Below are positions 6,978-9,151 of a stretch of DNA of 9,151 bases, piece by piece. The notes under the pieces are model-generated. The model saw nothing but the letters and a program-made list of their open reading frames with translations. It was not told where the DNA came from and made no database searches. The DNA is from an archaeon (GTDB lineage: Archaea > Methanobacteriota > Methanobacteria > Methanobacteriales > Methanobacteriaceae), in assembly GCA_024409145.1 (NCBI GenBank), contig JAKSUF010000043.1, positions 1 through 9,151 of the forward strand, written 5' to 3'. How positions within the stretch are numbered: position 1 is the stretch's first letter; each line of letters starts with the position of its first letter. The position numbers were made by a program, and so were the translations under genes.

Positions 6978-8116
6978 TAATTCCTCCATATTTCTTTAAG
7001 ATTATTAGCATTATCACTTTCAAATAAAATACCAGAATACTCTCCAGAATTAGTAAAACATACGAACCCAATTTCAACATTAGAAGGTATTCTTTTATTA
7101 ATATAATGAAGTATTCTTGATTTTAAAATATCCATTGTTTTATTTAATAAATTAGTTTCCCATAAAATATCCAATACTGCATTAGTAGTTATTGATTCTT
7201 GAATTTTTCTTAAAGTATCTATATCAGCACCCGCTTCTAAAGCACAAGATAATAATGTTTCTATTCTACCATCACCATTATTAGAATGAGTATTAAACAT
7301 ACCAATACCTAACTTTACAAGTTTACCAATATGTCCAACTAAAAGAATTTTATTAAATCCATATTCTACAGAACTATCTAATGCAACATCAATAAAATTA
7401 CTACACATAATTCCAGGTTTAGGAGATAAATTTAAATCTTCAACAGAAAATTTTTTACCAAAGTTCCCTAAAAAAATAAGGATAGAATCATTATTTTCTG
7501 CAGAGATCATACTAATTTCTAATTTAATAGAATCAGCAAGGGCCTTAGCACTCATAGGTTCGACAATACCAGTTGTCCCCAAAATCGAAATACCTCCAAT
7601 AATACCTAAATCAGGATTAAAAGTTTTATTTGCAATATTCTCCCCTTCAGGTACAGAGATTAAAACATGAAAACCCCCATCATAATTATTTTCATTTGCT
7701 AACTCATTTAATGAATTTTTAATCATTTTCCTAGGAACTGAATTAATAGCAAATTCTCCAACAGGTTGATCAAGCCCAGGTTTAGTAACTTTCCCTACAC
7801 CATTACCTCCTTCAATTATAATATCAGAAGTATCAGGTAATAATCTAACTTTAGAAGATATTAATATACCATTAGTAATATCTGGATCATCCCCACTATC
7901 CTTCTGAATAGAACAACATGCAAAATTACTATCAAATTGAGGATTAAGAACATCAATAGTAAGATTTGTCTGATTAGGTGTTACAATAGATACTGAACTA
8001 ACATACTCTCGATTAAACAACATAGTAGCTGCTGCCTTAGTTGCTGCAGTAGCACACGTTCCAGTTGTATAACCAAAACGTAATAACTTTTGATTTACTA
8101 AACGTTTATTTTTCAT
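6977..8116 (-). CDS. cbiD: Cobalt-precorrin-5B C1-methyltransferase (CbiD)
   Basis: CbiD is the SAM-dependent enzyme that methylates C1 after CbiG opens the lactone. It is unrelated to the other precorrin methyltransferases. The 379-residue product has the family's motifs in order: GYTTGTCATAATKAA (15-29), KDSGDDPDIT (72-81), GGNGVGKVTKPGL (103-115), GEFAINSVPRKMI (120-132), ISVPEGENIANKTFNPDLGI (153-172), SILGTTGIVEPMS (177-189) and GHIGKLVKLGIGMFNTHSNN (261-280). Length is in the usual range. GGGA lies just upstream of the ATG. It is separated from cbiL by 143 bp of AT-rich inverted-repeat DNA and overlaps the preferred cbiF start by one base. Translation order here (CbiD, CbiF, CbiG) groups the three enzymes acting around the lactone-opening step. 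Confidence 0.96.
   Translation of the reverse strand: MKNKRLVNQKLLRFGYTTGTCATAATKAAATMLFNREYVSSVSIVTPNQTNLTIDVLNPQFDSNFACCSIQKDSGDDPDITNGILISSKVRLLPDTSDIIIEGGNGVGKVTKPGLDQPVGEFAINSVPRKMIKNSLNELANENNYDGGFHVLISVPEGENIANKTFNPDLGIIGGISILGTTGIVEPMSAKALADSIKLEISMISAENNDSILIFLGNFGKKFSVEDLNLSPKPGIMCSNFIDVALDSSVEYGFNKILLVGHIGKLVKLGIGMFNTHSNNGDGRIETLLSCALEAGADIDTLRKIQESITTNAVLDILWETNLLNKTMDILKSRILHYINKRIPSNVEIGFVCFTNSGEYSGILFESDNANNLKEIWRN
6983..6987 (-). promoter_or_regulatory. Ribosome binding site that sets the cbiF start
   Basis: GGAGG on the minus strand is followed by two ATG codons five and eight bases away. It lies inside the longer open frame starting at 6989, which it argues against. Confidence 0.7.
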
Positions 8117-8259
8117 AATATCCCAATAGACACTTTAATAAACACATATGAATCTATTAATAATTATAAATAGATTAATAATTATAATATTATTAGTTAA
8201 TATATAATATTATTATAGGATATTATTATATTATATTATCAAATAGATTCATCTAAAAA
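8117..8259. other. AT-only-like gap between cbiL and cbiD with nested inverted and direct repeats
   Basis: This 143-bp gap is almost pure A+T and has no gene. Exact eleven-base arms ATGAATCTATT (8148-8158) and AATAGATTCAT (8242-8252) enclose it. The first arm can also pair with AATAGATT at 8169-8176 (ten-base loop). ATTAATAATTATA occurs twice (8156-8168, 8174-8186). It could hold a promoter for cbiD, an RNA structure or both; nothing in the sequence settles which. Confidence 0.55.
8148..8252. repeat. Eleven-base perfect inverted repeat with an 83-base spacer
   Basis: Arms at 8148-8158 and 8242-8252 are perfect reverse complements. In the transcript the same sequences could form the base of a long stem between cbiL and cbiD, or a short alternative hairpin using 8151-8158 with 8169-8176. 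Confidence 0.75.
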
Positions 8260-8946
8260 TTATTTAACAATGACAATTGTAAAGTAACCCATTTTACTGT
8301 TTAAACCATCTAAACCTTTAGAAACTTTTTCATTTTCTAAACCACAATTTTGAACTGAATAAACATTATCTTCAAGATTTAATTCTTTTAAAGTTTCAAT
8401 TAATTCAGGCATAGATTTTCCTATTTTCATAAAAACTTTTGTACCAGATAACTGAAGAGCTTCTTTAATATTATAACTACTTGTAGGAATTAAATGTAAT
8501 GGACCATCCATACTAGTTAAACTTATTTTTAATTTAGATGCAGATGCACAAAAACTTGTAATTCCAGGTATTAATTCAACATCATAACCATCATTTAATA
8601 ATTTATCCATAACATAAGAAAAGGTTGAATATATTGTAATATCCCCTAAATTTAACATTGCTACATCATAACCATTATCTAGAATTTCTTGTATAGACTT
8701 TGCAGCATCTTCATGACTTTTATCTAAAATAGTTTTATCTTTAGTCATTGGAAAAGTTAAATTAAGTATTATTTTATCACTTAAATCCATTATTTCAGAG
8801 ACAATTGATAATGCAAGAGACTCACTTTTACCTGTTTGAGGTGTTGCAACATACTTACAATTAGAAATAATATTCATTGCTTTAACAGTAATTAATTCAG
8901 AATCACCAGGACCTATCCCTATACCATATAAAATTCCTTTTTTCAT
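8260..8946 (-). CDS. cbiL: Cobalt-precorrin-2 C20-methyltransferase (CbiL)
   Basis: CbiL adds the C20 methyl to cobalt-precorrin-2 using SAM, the first corrin-committed methylation and the first gene of this cluster. The 228-residue product carries GIGIGPGDSELIT (8-20), LGDITIYST (100-108), PGITSFCASASKL (127-139), VFMKIGK (171-177) and YFTIVIVK at the C-terminus, all typical of CobI/CbiL. Length is close to the usual 230-240. An ATG at 8955 would add three residues, but it sits directly against the AGG of the likely ribosome binding site TAGGATG. The ATG at 8946 has better spacing and gives MKKGILYGIG. Upstream lies the presumed operon promoter. Downstream comes a 143-bp gap, so cbiL could also be a separate transcript. 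Sister families CbiH and CbiF are excluded by their own copies nearby and their different motifs. Confidence 0.94.
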   Translation of the reverse strand: MKKGILYGIGIGPGDSELITVKAMNIISNCKYVATPQTGKSESLALSIVSEIMDLSDKIILNLTFPMTKDKTILDKSHEDAAKSIQEILDNGYDVAMLNLGDITIYSTFSYVMDKLLNDGYDVELIPGITSFCASASKLKISLTSMDGPLHLIPTSSYNIKEALQLSGTKVFMKIGKSMPELIETLKELNLEDNVYSVQNCGLENEKVSKGLDGLNSKMGYFTIVIVK

Positions 8947-8964
8947 TTTAAACATCCTATCATT

Positions 8965-9006
8965 AGTTCAATAATTAAATTGAATTAATTATTAAAATAT
9001 TGAACT
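8965..9006. repeat. Inverted repeat in the cbiL leader
   Basis: Arms AGTTCAATA (8965-8973) and TATTGAACT (8998-9006) are perfect nine-base reverse complements with a 24-base spacer. A second, overlapping pair AATAATTA/TAATTATT (8970-8977, 8986-8993) could form a competing inner hairpin. It lies 19-60 bases before the cbiL start, so it could be an operator or a leader RNA structure. High A+T makes chance repeats more likely, though the arms include G and C. Confidence 0.6.
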
Positions 9007-9035
9007 ATCTAATTAAATAAAAATATGATTACTCA

Positions 9036-9049
9036 TTATAAATATAAAG
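9036..9049 (-). promoter_or_regulatory. Candidate archaeal TATA box for the cbi operon
   Basis: The minus strand reads CTTTATATTTATAA here, close to the methanogen TATA consensus TTTATATA. Transcription would begin about 25 bases downstream, near 9018, giving a leader of about 70 nt that contains the inverted repeat. The region is so AT-rich that other TATA-like words exist (for example around 9080-9090), so this is only the best candidate. Confidence 0.35.
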
Positions 9050-9080
9050 TTTAATAAAAATTATTGTTTAATAAAAATTA
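9049..9080. repeat. 15-bp direct repeat upstream of the candidate promoter
   Basis: GTTTAATAAAAATTA occurs exactly at 9049-9063 and again at 9066-9080, a 17-bp period. It could be a pair of binding sites or a simple duplication in AT-rich DNA. Confidence 0.6.
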
Positions 9081-9151
9081 ATATATCCTAAGTATTAAAT
9101 AAAATTTACTTTAAAAAAAATCAATTAAGATTAAATATAAGATAGTATAAA

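Noticed and set aside
8148..8252. Terminal inverted repeats of a miniature mobile element
   Set aside because: There is no flanking target-site duplication, the interior is simple AT sequence, and no second copy is visible in the window.
8221..8252. Short reading frame starting at the ATG at 8252 in the cbiL-cbiD gap
   Set aside because: It runs only about eight codons, lacks a ribosome binding site and lies in simple-sequence DNA.
8947..9151. Cobalamin riboswitch upstream of cbiL
   Set aside because: The leader is short and almost entirely A/T; no GC-containing conserved B12-box-like segment or multi-stem architecture is visible.

Overview
All genes in this window lie on the minus strand and form one apparent operon for the anaerobic (early-cobalt) branch of cobalamin synthesis. 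Read in the direction of transcription, from high to low coordinates, the order is cbiL, cbiD, cbiF, cbiG, cbiH, cbiJ, cbiET (a fusion), cbiA, cbiC. Together these encode every corrin-ring step from cobalt-precorrin-2 (cobalt-sirohydrochlorin) to cob(II)yrinate a,c-diamide. CbiL methylates C20. CbiH methylates C17 and contracts the ring. CbiF methylates C11. CbiG opens the lactone and releases the C20 fragment. CbiD methylates C1. CbiJ reduces the ring. CbiE methylates C5. CbiT methylates C15 and decarboxylates. CbiC moves the C11 methyl to C12. CbiA amidates the a and c carboxylates. The cobaltochelatase, the remaining amidation, adenosylation and nucleotide-loop genes, and any cobalt transporter are not in the window.

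The DNA is very AT-rich. Genes are preceded by purine-rich Shine-Dalgarno sequences (GGAGG, GAGGGTGA, AGAGGT), and the Arg codons include many CGT as well as AGA. I see no bacterial -35/-10 promoter or cobalamin riboswitch upstream of cbiL, but there is an archaeal-looking TATA element. This fits a low-GC methanogenic archaeon of the Methanobacteriales (Methanosphaera- or Methanobrevibacter-like). A low-GC clostridial bacterium cannot be excluded, and the CbiE-CbiT fusion and tight clustering are also familiar from bacteria.

Layout: 1-51 is a short tail with 9-bp repeats and a likely U-tract terminator. cbiC is at 52-693, followed by a 122-bp AT-rich gap. cbiA is at 816-2168, and its start lies in a duplicated junction with cbiET (2210-3400). 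cbiJ (3397-4149) overlaps cbiET by 4 bp. A 141-bp gap then holds a (CTAA)11(CCAA)4 microsatellite. cbiH (4291-5022), cbiG (5038-6222), cbiF (6219-6977) and cbiD (6977-8116) are tightly packed. A 143-bp gap with inverted repeats precedes cbiL (8260-8946), and 8947-9151 is an AT-rich leader and promoter region.

The coding content is ordinary. The unusual material is in the junctions: a 49-bp-offset duplication that replaced what looks like an 8-nt stop/start overlap between cbiET and cbiA, a tetranucleotide repeat whose transcript would carry a GGUU-type G-quadruplex motif, and long-range inverted repeats around both central gaps. I found no sign of a new multi-gene system.
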